Source: SAR202 cluster bacterium
Lineage (GTDB): Bacteria; Chloroflexota; Dehalococcoidia; Lucifugimonadales; VGZR01
Length of the DNA: 64,000 bases
Direction of reading: 5' to 3'
NCBI GenBank assembly: GCA_016872515.1
Contig: VGZR01000010.1
Span: 1-64,000, forward strand
Shown here: piece by piece, positions 35,730 through 44,897 of the stretch
Layout: each line of letters starts with the position of its first letter
How positions within the stretch are numbered: position 1 is the stretch's first letter
Notes under the pieces: model-generated
Told to the model about the DNA's origin: nothing
The model's input: the letters and a program-made list of their open reading frames with translations, nothing else
The model's database searches: none
Translations under genes and position numbers: made by a program

Positions 35730-37247
35730 GTGGTTAAGGAATCCGGTTTCTGGACTGTAGCGGTTGCTCTGGTCATAGTCTTGGTTGCGGCGGTCGCTTG
35801 TGGCGAAGAGACGACTCCCACGGTGGCGGCGGCGACATCGGTGCCGCCCACGCCGACCATCGCTGTCCCCACGGTCGCGGTGGAGCGCACCGTACGGGCC
35901 GAACCCGACCCCGTGGCCGACCCTGAGGCGAAACTGACGTCGAGTGGACCGGCGGACACAGTGGTGGAGGTAGGGCTGGCCGAGTGGTCGGTTCGCCCGG
36001 CCGTGAGCGAAGTTCCGCCGGGGAGGATCGAGTTCGAGGCGGAGAACAAGGGCACGGAGCCTCACGAGCTAGTGGTCCTGAAGACGGACCTCCCTGCTGA
36101 CAGCCTGGTGCTCGAACAAGACGAGCCAACTGTGGACGAGGCCGCATCGGGCTTGCTCATCGGCGAGATCGAGGAGGACGAGCTGCCCGCTGGGGCATCG
36201 GCGGAGGGGAAGTTTGACCTTGTTCCAGGCAACTACGTGCTCTTCTGCAACGTCCCCGAACACTACCGGAAGGGTATGAGGGTGGCGTTCAAGGTCACGA
36301 CGGCGACGAGAGCATCGGGCAGCCTGGTGGTCTATTCGGGCCGCTCGGAGTCATTGGTCGGGCCGCTCATCGAGCAGTTCAGGGCCGCGACTGGTATCAA
36401 GGTCGAGGTGAAGTACGGCGGGACGGGTGAGATTGCCGCGACCATCCTGGAGGAGGGCACGAATAGCCCGGCGGACCTCTTCTTCGCCCAAGACCCTGGC
36501 GGGCTGGGTGCGGTGGCCGAAGCGGGGTTGTTCAATCGGCTGCCCGATGTTGTCCTGTCGAGGGTACCTGACTGGGCGCGTTCGCCCGATGGCCTGTGGG
36601 TGGGCATTTCGGGCCGAGCCAGGGTCGTGGCCTACAACACTGGCAAACTGTCCGTGGCTGGCCTACCCGACTCGATAGAGGAGTTCACGGATTCCAAGTG
36701 GAAGGGCAAGATCGGATGGGCGCCGACCAACGGCTCGCTCCAGGCCATGGTCACGGCGATGCGCGTCCTGTGGGGCGACGAGCGGACCGAGCAGTGGCTG
36801 GAAGGCATCCAGGCCAACGAGCCGAAGGTGTACCCCAACAACACCTCCGTCGTCGCGGCGGTGGGCTCCGGCGAAGTCGAGGTGGGATTCGTCAACCACT
36901 ACTACCTCTACCAGTTCCTCCAGGAGCAGGGCGAGGGATTCCCAGTGCGCAACTACCATATCCGCGACGGCGGGCCGGGCGGCATCGTCCTGGTGGCCGG
37001 GGCGGGCATCCTCAAGACAGCCAAGAACAAGGAGAACGCCGAGCGGTTCATCGAGTTCATGCTGTCCACCGTGGCCCAGCAGTACTTCGCCAGCGCAACA
37101 TTCGAATACCCCCTAGTGGATGGTGTGCGCGTCCATCCGCTGCTCACGCCGCTGGATCAGATCGCGAACCCCGGCACCGACATGGCGGCGCTGGCCGACC
37201 TGCAAGGGACCCAGACCTTGATGCGCGAGGTGGGCGTGATACCCTAA
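35730..37247 (+). CDS. Iron(III) ABC transporter binding lipoprotein with fused cupredoxin domain
   Basis: This 505-residue protein has an N-terminal lipoprotein-type signal (WTVAVALVIVLVAAVACGEE), a Thr/Pro/Val-rich linker, then a cupredoxin domain (about residues 75-195) with all type-1 copper ligands: His in EPHELVVLK, and Cys, His, Met in LFCNVPEHYRKGM. From about 200 follows a periplasmic iron-binding domain (LVVYSGRSESLVGPLIEQF, GTGEIAATILEEG) including the FbpA-type tyrosine pair NHYYLYQ. The GTG at 35730 is chosen for GGAG seven bases upstream and the signal-peptide start. Permease and ATPase genes follow directly. The fusion suggests redox handling of iron at capture. Confidence 0.85.
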   Translation: MVKESGFWTVAVALVIVLVAAVACGEETTPTVAAATSVPPTPTIAVPTVAVERTVRAEPDPVADPEAKLTSSGPADTVVEVGLAEWSVRPAVSEVPPGRIEFEAENKGTEPHELVVLKTDLPADSLVLEQDEPTVDEAASGLLIGEIEEDELPAGASAEGKFDLVPGNYVLFCNVPEHYRKGMRVAFKVTTATRASGSLVVYSGRSESLVGPLIEQFRAATGIKVEVKYGGTGEIAATILEEGTNSPADLFFAQDPGGLGAVAEAGLFNRLPDVVLSRVPDWARSPDGLWVGISGRARVVAYNTGKLSVAGLPDSIEEFTDSKWKGKIGWAPTNGSLQAMVTAMRVLWGDERTEQWLEGIQANEPKVYPNNTSVVAAVGSGEVEVGFVNHYYLYQFLQEQGEGFPVRNYHIRDGGPGGIVLVAGAGILKTAKNKENAERFIEFMLSTVAQQYFASATFEYPLVDGVRVHPLLTPLDQIANPGTDMAALADLQGTQTLMREVGVIP

Positions 37248-37254
37248 GCCCTTC

Positions 37255-38906
37255 ATGCAAGGAGACTCTTCGTCGCAAGTCTTGACCGTTCGCCTGGCCG
37301 ACCTGACCCGTGCCAGGACGCGCAGAGGCCTCAGCAGCCTGCCTTCCTTATGGCTGCTGGGGCCTTCGGTGTTCATCGCCCTGGCGATGCTCGTGCCCGT
37401 GGCCTACCTCGCGCTGCGGAGCGCAGGGGCCAGCGATTCGGCGTGGGAATTGCTGTTCCGGGCCAGGACGGCATGGACGCTGGGCCGCACGGCGCTGTTG
37501 GCGGTCTCGGTCACCGGCGTGGCAGTGCTGCTGGCGGTGCCGCTGGCGTGGCTGACGGCGCGGAGCGACCTGCCGTGGCGGCGCTTCTGGGGCGTCGTTT
37601 CGGTGCTGCCGCTGGTCATCCCCAGCTATGTGTCGGCGTTCCTTGTGGTGTCGGCCCTCGGCCCGCGCGGACTGCTGCAGCAGATGTTGGAGCCGCTGGG
37701 CGTCGAGCGGTTGCCGGAGATCTACGGGCTACCCGGCGCCACGCTGGCACTGGGGCTATTGACGTACCCGTACGTACTGCTGACAGTCCGGGGCGCGATG
37801 GAGAATCTGGATGCATCGCTGGAGCAATCGGCGCGGAGCTTGGGCTACGGCCCGTGGCGTGCCTTCTGGCACGTGACGCTGCCCCAGCTCCGGCCCGCCA
37901 TCGCGGCGGGGGCGCTGCTGGTGGCACTCTACACGTTGAGCGACTTCGGCGCGGTGTCGTTGATGCGCTACGAGACGTTTACCTGGTCCATCTACCAGCA
38001 GTATCAGTCGGCCTTCGACCGTTCCGTAGCCGCCGTGCTCTCTCTGGCGTTGGTGGCGATGGCTACGGCCATCCTGGTGCTTGAGAGCCGCAGCCGAGGG
38101 AGGATGAAGTACTACCGCAGCGGGTCGGGCGCGTCCCGCCGGGCCGGAGTCACCAGGCTTGGCCGGTGGCGGTGGCCCGCGGCCGCGTTCTGCGGCATAG
38201 TGGCATCGCTGGCACTGGCCCTGCCCGTGGCCATCTTGGGGTACTGGCTGGCGCGCGGCATCGCCGCTGGGGAGGCGTTGTCGCCCCTTTGGTCGGAGGC
38301 GCGGAACTCGCTGTACGGCTCTGTGCTGGCGGCGCTGGTGGCCGCTGCACTGGCGGTTCCCGCCGCTGCGCTGCTGGTGCGCCATCCGGGCAAGCTGAGC
38401 CGGGGGCTGGAGTTCACGAGCTACGTTGGGTATGCGCTGCCGGGCGTGGTGGTGGCCTTAGCGCTGGTCTTCTTCGGAGCGAACTACGCCAGGCCGGTGT
38501 ACCAGAGCATCTGGCTGCTGGTCTTCGCCTATGTCGTCCTATTCTTCCCTGTGGCACTGAGCGCGGTGCGGTCGGCGATGGTGCAGATCAATCCACGTCT
38601 CGAGGAGGCGGCGCGCGGCCTCGGGCTGTCGCCGCCGAAGGTGATGGCGCGTGTGACATTTCCCCTGCTGCGGCCTGGCGTGTTGGCGGGGGCGGCCCTG
38701 GTCTTCCTGGTTGCGATGAAGGAGCTGCCCGCTACCATCATCCTCGGGCCGCTGGGGTTCGCGACGCTGGCGACGGCCATCTGGTCGGCCTCGTCGGAGG
38801 CGTTCTTCGCGAGGGCTGCGGCGCCGGGGCTGCTGCTCATCCTGCTGTCGTCCGTGCCCATGGCCTTCCTGGTGGTGCGTCTGCGCTCACCCGAAGGGAC
38901 GCGCAC

Positions 38907-38910
<4 letters not shown>
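37255..38910 (+). CDS. Iron ABC transporter permease (FbpB type)
   Basis: The 551-residue protein has about twelve membrane segments in two homologous halves. Each carries an EAA loop that docks the ATPase: EQSARSLGYGPWRAFWHVTLP and EEAARGLGLSPPKVMARVTFP (first and second half). This two-in-one arrangement is typical of Fe(III) permeases such as FbpB/SfuB. It starts eight bases after the binding protein and its TGA overlaps the ATPase GTG (GTGA). Confidence 0.92.
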
Positions 38911-39965
<1,055 letters not shown>

Positions 39966-40071
39966 GGCCGAGACGCTCTAGGCCGTACCTGAATCCGGAT
40001 TACTTTCAGCAGGTAAAGGTACCCACTTCTTTGTTGACTTGAAGTGGTCGATTCTGTCGCGTAGGGCTACC

Positions 40072-40410
40072 TCATGCTCCTGAGTTAGCTGACCAGACGT
40101 AACCTTGACGTCTAATTAGGTAGGTAACAATATCGTAGGTTGGGCGTATCAAGTGAGCAAATCGTTGCTCCCATATTTCTGCGTCGAACTTCTTGATACT
40201 CCAGGGCTTACCTTCCTCCTGCAAGGGATCAAAACAGATCCTAAAACTGCCGCCAGCTTGTAACCGAGTCCACTTCCCCGCCTTGTGTTCCTGGACATAC
40301 AGTCCTAGCTCATTGGCCCAGCAGCGCATACCAAGGGGCAGCCGAGATTTCGTGAATGAGATTAGTCCGAGGGCATTCAGAAGTTCCTCCGCTCGTTTGT
40401 CGTCTGCCAT
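40072..40410 (-). CDS. Hypothetical protein, low G+C
   Basis: I do not recognise this 112-residue protein. It is soluble-looking, with no membrane segment, and contains AEELLNALGLISFTKSRLPL, RLQAGGSFRICFDPLQEEG and EQRFAHLIRPTYDIVTYLI. The ATG at 40410 is preferred over one five codons earlier because GGAGGG then lies seven bases upstream. Its base composition (about half G+C in the stretches counted) is clearly below neighbouring genes, which suggests recent arrival. No linked partner gene is evident. Confidence 0.6.
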   Translation of the reverse strand: MADDKRAEELLNALGLISFTKSRLPLGMRCWANELGLYVQEHKAGKWTRLQAGGSFRICFDPLQEEGKPWSIKKFDAEIWEQRFAHLIRPTYDIVTYLIRRQGYVWSANSGA

Positions 40411-40434
40411 ATTCTGACCCTCCATACAGTCGTC

Positions 40435-41406
40435 TCATAGAGGCGGGGCTTCCCAATTGCCGATGACCTTTCGGCGGCCGCTGCTCGAGCTATTAAGGAA
40501 GTCGTTCAACACAGTCAGGAATCCGGTGGGGTTGTCACCGGGGACGAGGTGTCCGGCGTTGGGGACGATGGCGAGGCGCGCGTTGGGGATACGCCGGGTC
40601 ATCTCTACAGCCGTGGCCTCTGAGATGGTGTCGCTGCGTGCTCCGCGGACGACTAGGGTCGGGCAGGCCAAGGACTCAAGGTAACCCCAGAGCTGCGCCA
40701 CCTCTTTCGGACTGGGCTTGGCGTTCCTCCCCGGCGTGCGCAGCACCCTGTCGTACTTCCACGTCCACTTGCCGTTGGGGAGATGCTTGAGGTTGCGAAC
40801 GACGCTGCCCCGGAGCTGCTGCCGGGTTCGCATGGGGTACAGCTCCAGCAGGTGGGTGACGAAGTCGTCAGGCGAGTCGAGGTTGTCCACCGTCTCCACG
40901 AAACGGCGCACCTTGTCCGAGCCTGCGGCTTCCCAGACTGGCGCGGCTTCGACGATGGCGAGCGCCGAGACGGCGTCGAGGTGCCTGGCCGCGTGGACGA
41001 AGGCATTGCGCCCGCCCATGGACAGGCCGACGAGGATGGGGCGTTTCGCCCCGAGGTGGGCGATGAACGCGGACAGGTCGGCGACGTAGGCATCGAGGGT
41101 GTAGTTGCCGTTGGGCGCCCACTCACTGTCGCCGTGGCCTCGCTGGTCCAGTGACACCGCGTGGTACCGGTCGCACAGCGACAGGCAAGTAAAGTCCCAG
41201 GAGTGGCAGGTTTGAGCGAAGCCGTGGAGGAAGATGACTGTGGGCGCATTCGTGTTGCCCCAGTCCAGATAGTGGAGGCGTAGGCCGCTGGACTGGAATG
41301 TCTTGTCGGCGGGGGTGACGTCCTTCTTGAACGGGATGCCCATCGCCCGCGCGGCGTCGTATAGCGGCAGCCCGCCCGGTGTCGGTTGCGTTTCCAGTTT
41401 CGGCAC
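40435..41406 (-). CDS. Alpha/beta hydrolase
   Basis: This 323-residue alpha/beta-fold hydrolase has the oxyanion-hole motif VIFLHGFAQTCHSWD, nucleophile elbow GLSMGGRNA (Ser), an acidic region VVRGARSDTIS and the catalytic His in NAGHLVPGDNP. It could be an esterase, C-C hydrolase or haloalkane-type enzyme; the sequence does not decide. The start is a GTG at 41406 directly after AAGGA, too close for an ideal ribosome-binding site, so a later Met (41358) is possible. It is 30 bases downstream of the amidase gene and probably co-transcribed. Confidence 0.85.
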   Translation of the reverse strand: MPKLETQPTPGGLPLYDAARAMGIPFKKDVTPADKTFQSSGLRLHYLDWGNTNAPTVIFLHGFAQTCHSWDFTCLSLCDRYHAVSLDQRGHGDSEWAPNGNYTLDAYVADLSAFIAHLGAKRPILVGLSMGGRNAFVHAARHLDAVSALAIVEAAPVWEAAGSDKVRRFVETVDNLDSPDDFVTHLLELYPMRTRQQLRGSVVRNLKHLPNGKWTWKYDRVLRTPGRNAKPSPKEVAQLWGYLESLACPTLVVRGARSDTISEATAVEMTRRIPNARLAIVPNAGHLVPGDNPTGFLTVLNDFLNSSSSGRRKVIGNWEAPPL

Positions 41407-41436
41407 TCCTTCGATAGTTTCAGAGGAACAAATCTA

Positions 41437-42849
41437 TCACACAGGCGGTCGGCGTTTGTGCCAATCTGTCGCCTGCTCGTGGGCGTGGGCAGCCTGGAGC
41501 AGTGTAGCCTCGCGGAACGGCCGGGCTGCGAGCTGAATGCCGATGGGCAGGCCCCTCTTCGTGAAGCCGCACGGCACGGAGGCGGCGGGCATCCCGCTCA
41601 TGTTGAACGGCCTGGTGAGCCATGACAGCACGTCGCGGGCGTTCCGTGGTCCGGCCTTGGCCGGCACCATCACCTCGTCGAAACGCGGTGCCGGTATGGG
41701 AGATGTGGGCGTCAGCAGCAGGTCGCATCGTCGCATGGCGGCCAGCAGTTCACGGTTGTACCACGACCGGGCCTGCTGGCAGCGGATGTAGTCTATCGCG
41801 GAGATGCCCATGCCCGCCTCCAGCACCTCGCGGACGTCGCCGCCCAGGCCGGCGGCGCACCGCTGGAGGATAGGGCGGGCGAACTCGGCGAACTCGGCCA
41901 CGGCGATGGTGGTGGAGATGTCCAGTGTTCGCTCCAGCGCAGGGATGGACACTTCGTCCACAACGGCGCCGAGAACCTCCATGACCTTTGCGGCCTGCCG
42001 GACCGCGCGCTCCACCTCGCGGTCGGCTACGTCGAAGAAGAACTCTTTGGGTATGCCGATCCGCATCCCCTCGATGCCTCGGCCCAGCAGCCGCGTGAAG
42101 TCCTCGGAGGGCCTTCGGGCCGACGACGGATCCGATGAGTCGTGGCCCGCCAAGGCGTTGAGCACCAGCGCCGTGTCCTTCACATTACGGGCGATCACGC
42201 CAACGGTGTCGAGGCTGAAGGCGACCGGTTGCACGCCCACACGGCTGATGCGACCGAAGGTGGGCTTGAGGCCCGCGACGCCGCAAAGGGCGGGTGGCAC
42301 CCTGACCGAGCCGCCGGTGTCGGTGCCCAGCGCGGCCATGCACAGCCCTGCGGCCACCGCCGCGGTGGAGCCCCCGCTGGACCCGCCGGTGACTCGCTCA
42401 GTATCCCACGGGTTGCGGGCTGGGCCGGTATGCGGATTTTCGCTGGTGGGGCCGAAGGCCAGCTCGTGGAGCTGGTGCTTGCCGATGATGACTGCCCCGG
42501 CAGTTTTCAGGCGGGCCGCCGCAGCGGAGTCGGCGGTGGCGGTGTGGTCGCGGTAGAGCTTCGAGCCGGAGCTGGTCACGACGCTCTTCACGTCGAAGAC
42601 GTCCTTCAAGCCGATGGGGATGCCGTGCAATGGTCCGGCGCGCTTGCCTTGGCGCAGCGCCTTCTCCGCCCTGCGGGCCGCTGCCATCGCCTCGTGCTCC
42701 ATGACGGTCAGATAGGCGTTCACGCGGCCATTGAGGGCGGCGATGCGCTCAAGGTGGGCTTTGGTCAGTTCCACGGGCGAAACGGAACCGTCGGCGATGC
42801 GGCGCGAGGCCTCGGCGACGGTGAAGTAGCAGAGTTCGCTAGGCGCCAT
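41437..42849 (-). CDS. Amidase signature family enzyme
   Basis: This 470-residue enzyme has the Ser-cisSer-Lys triad: Lys in GIPIGLKDVFDVKSV, and the Gly/Ser-rich VTGGSSGGSTAAVAAGL with ALGTDTGGSVRVPPALCG downstream. It is GatA/AtzE-like, but no gatB is present, so it is more likely a stand-alone amidase or allophanate/biuret-type hydrolase than part of a tRNA amidotransferase. The ATG lies just five bases after the stop of a small AtzG-like gene, which supports an AtzE-type complex. The alpha/beta hydrolase follows. Confidence 0.88.
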   Translation of the reverse strand: MAPSELCYFTVAEASRRIADGSVSPVELTKAHLERIAALNGRVNAYLTVMEHEAMAAARRAEKALRQGKRAGPLHGIPIGLKDVFDVKSVVTSSGSKLYRDHTATADSAAAARLKTAGAVIIGKHQLHELAFGPTSENPHTGPARNPWDTERVTGGSSGGSTAAVAAGLCMAALGTDTGGSVRVPPALCGVAGLKPTFGRISRVGVQPVAFSLDTVGVIARNVKDTALVLNALAGHDSSDPSSARRPSEDFTRLLGRGIEGMRIGIPKEFFFDVADREVERAVRQAAKVMEVLGAVVDEVSIPALERTLDISTTIAVAEFAEFARPILQRCAAGLGGDVREVLEAGMGISAIDYIRCQQARSWYNRELLAAMRRCDLLLTPTSPIPAPRFDEVMVPAKAGPRNARDVLSWLTRPFNMSGMPAASVPCGFTKRGLPIGIQLAARPFREATLLQAAHAHEQATDWHKRRPPV

Positions 42850-42853
42850 CAGA

Positions 42854-43057
42854 CTACGGGTTCGCAGGCGGGAAGCCGATGGCCGGTTCGGACTGACGGA
42901 CGTGGCTGGCGTCCAAGCGGTCTGCCTGTTCGGCCAGGAGCCGTGCCAGGGGCAAGGCGCCTTCCACCCTCCGCGGCGTCAGGACGACCAGGGCGAGTTC
43001 TGCTCGCAGGCGCAGGCCGTCGGACATGCTACCGAGTTGGCGGCGGGGGCGCTTCAC
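42854..43057 (-). CDS. Putative AtzG-like (DUF4089/GatC-like) amidase partner
   Basis: This small protein of about 57-67 residues reads LRAELALVVLTPRRVEGALP, LARLLAEQADRLDASHVRQS and ends EPAIGFPPANP. The pattern of two short helices followed by ...(E)PA.xF.P resembles GatC and AtzG/DUF4089 proteins, small subunits that bind amidases. Position immediately before the amidase, five bases apart, fits. GTG 43057 overlaps the stop of the frame-shifted FHA reading; ATG 43027 is an alternative start. Similarity is by eye only and could be coincidental in so short a protein. Confidence 0.45.
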   Translation of the reverse strand: MKRPRRQLGSMSDGLRLRAELALVVLTPRRVEGALPLARLLAEQADRLDASHVRQSEPAIGFPPANP

Positions 43058-43066
43058 CAACCGGCT

Positions 43067-43445
43067 CTACGGCACCAGCTCTTCTTGGGCGAAGGAGAGC
43101 ACCTGGGGGGCACGCTCCAGAGGGTGCCGGGAGTCTCGTTCCGGAAGATAAAGACCACTTGGCTCCCCCCGATGCGGATGCGGTCTCCATGCCGCAGGAC
43201 GCGTTCTCCGTCGGCGATGCGCTCGCGGTTGACGAAGTTGCCGCTGGTGCTGTTGAGGTCGCGCACGACATAGCCGCCGGCGGTCTCCATTACGAGGGCG
43301 TGCCTGCGTGAGACGCTGACCTCGTCCACCACCAGGTCATTGTCGGGCCTTCGGCCCAAGGTAAGTGCCTTGCCGGTCAGCGTCACAGTCTGGCCGCTGT
43401 CGGGCCGCCATGTATGGTTAGCGTCGCCTTGGCGGACTCCGCCAT
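43067..43445 (-). pseudogene. FHA domain protein with two apparent frameshifts
   Basis: The central frame clearly encodes a phosphothreonine-binding FHA domain: LTLGRRPDNDLVVDEVSVSRRHALV, DLNSTSGNFVNRERI and DGDRIRIGG (RHGDRIRIGGSQVVFIF). Upstream, a neighbouring frame from ATG 43445 gives MAESAKATLTIHGG, which would join at PDSGQTVTL if one base were restored. Downstream, a third frame gives LERAPQVLSFAQEELVP and a stop at 43067 if a CT duplication is removed. As sequenced, only a GTG-started 110-residue product (43054-43386) is open. FHA proteins usually read Ser/Thr kinase signals; no kinase is nearby. Confidence 0.55.
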
Positions 43446-43543
43446 GCCCCCATCCCTACTATTGCTACAGGCGGAAACGCCACCTATCAGGGAGGCGCTC
43501 GCTGGTGAGATTTTACAACGGGCGGGTTTCTGCGGCTAGAAGG

Positions 43544-44845
43544 CTATTTTTCGGCGATACTGCGCCCCTCTTGGGCAACCGCGGCTTCAGATATGGCGGC
43601 TCCTAGCCCGCGTATCCCCGGGTTGAGCAAGGCTGGCCCCAAGGCGAAAGCGGTCACTGCCAGGCCGCCCGCGGCCACGGCCCATGGTGCGCCGATGAAG
43701 TGGGCGGCGACGCCGGCCAGCAGGCCCCCGAGGAGCATGAAGCTCCACGTGGCCCCCACAAGGCCCATGACGCGGCCACGCAGGTAGTCCGGCACCATCG
43801 CCTGGATCGAACCCATCACCGACACCATGTAGGCAGACATGAACAGCCCAGCTAGGAACATCAGCACGATGGCCAGCGGGTAGGAGCCGATGTATCCGGC
43901 TGTGAGGGCGAATGCGGCTACTGCCAGCCCGCTGAAGGCAGCGCCGCCGACGATGAGCGGCCCCCGGCGCTGGCCGCCGCGCGCGACGCCAAGTGCCAGC
44001 GTGGCCATCAGGCTCCCGACGCCGCTGGCGCCAAGCAGCACACCTTGACCCTGCGGCCCCACATGCAGGATGTTGTCAGCGAAGACAGGCATCATCAGCA
44101 GGTAACCCATCCCGAATAGGCTAACGAACACCGACATGCCCACGAGGAACTTGAAGACGGGGTCCTTTCTGATGAAGCGGAACCCTTCCATCATCTGGCG
44201 GGACGAACTCTCGCCGGGCCCGGCCTCGGTCTGATGTTTGGGCAATGTGAGCATGATGCCGGCCATGAGGAAGAAGCTGCCCGCGGCCATGAACAGCACC
44301 ACGCTGGTGCTGGTGAGAGCGATGAGTACACCGGCCAAAGCCGGAGCTGCGATTCGGGTCGCTTGCCACACAGAGATGTTCATCGCGACCGCGCTGAGCA
44401 ATGCCCGACGTTCCACCAAGTGGGGATAGAAGGCTTGGCGGGCGGGCTGGTCAAAGGCGAAGATGCCTCCCGCTAGGGCGGCTAACGCAAGGATCTGCCA
44501 GGGGCGTACGACCTCGAATAGGTCGAGAAACGCGAGCAGGACCGCGATGACGGCGAGCAAGAGTTGGGCCACCACGACCAGCTTCCGGCGGTCTTTCCGG
44601 TCCGCAACCGAGCCGCCCACGGGAGCGAGGAGGATCGCCGGAAGCGCTGTGGCCGCGCCCACGGCGCCGAGGATGACGGGCGAATCAGTCAGTTCGTGCG
44701 TCAGCCAGAGGACGGCGAAGTCGCGGAGGTTGAAGCCGGTAACTGAGGCCAGGAGTCCCAGCCAGTAGGCGCGGTAGGCAGGGTATTGGAACGCGGGAGG
44801 AAGGGCGAACCTCCGGCGCGCAGCCGCCGGTGCGGCAGTCTCCAT
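43544..44845 (-). CDS. Major facilitator superfamily transporter
   Basis: This 433-residue protein has twelve predicted membrane segments. The loop between segments 2 and 3 is GGSVADRKDRRKLVVV, the MFS motif A variant, and the pattern fits the enterobactin-exporter/drug-efflux-like MFS_3 group (LPAILLAPVGGSVADRKDRR). Substrate unknown; export is more likely than import. It is downstream of glmS on the same strand with a 50-base gap; no clear ribosome-binding site precedes the ATG. Confidence 0.85.
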   Translation of the reverse strand: METAAPAAARRRFALPPAFQYPAYRAYWLGLLASVTGFNLRDFAVLWLTHELTDSPVILGAVGAATALPAILLAPVGGSVADRKDRRKLVVVAQLLLAVIAVLLAFLDLFEVVRPWQILALAALAGGIFAFDQPARQAFYPHLVERRALLSAVAMNISVWQATRIAAPALAGVLIALTSTSVVLFMAAGSFFLMAGIMLTLPKHQTEAGPGESSSRQMMEGFRFIRKDPVFKFLVGMSVFVSLFGMGYLLMMPVFADNILHVGPQGQGVLLGASGVGSLMATLALGVARGGQRRGPLIVGGAAFSGLAVAAFALTAGYIGSYPLAIVLMFLAGLFMSAYMVSVMGSIQAMVPDYLRGRVMGLVGATWSFMLLGGLLAGVAAHFIGAPWAVAAGGLAVTAFALGPALLNPGIRGLGAAISEAAVAQEGRSIAEK

Positions 44846-44897
44846 GGTCTGATCTACGCTCTGGCCGTGCCCGGAGACTTAGAGCGACACCCCGCCA

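Noticed and set aside
38166-38906. Upstream extension of the ABC ATPase frame over the permease gene
   Set aside because: The permease in the other phase is real; the ATPase starts at the GTGA overlap, where similarity begins.
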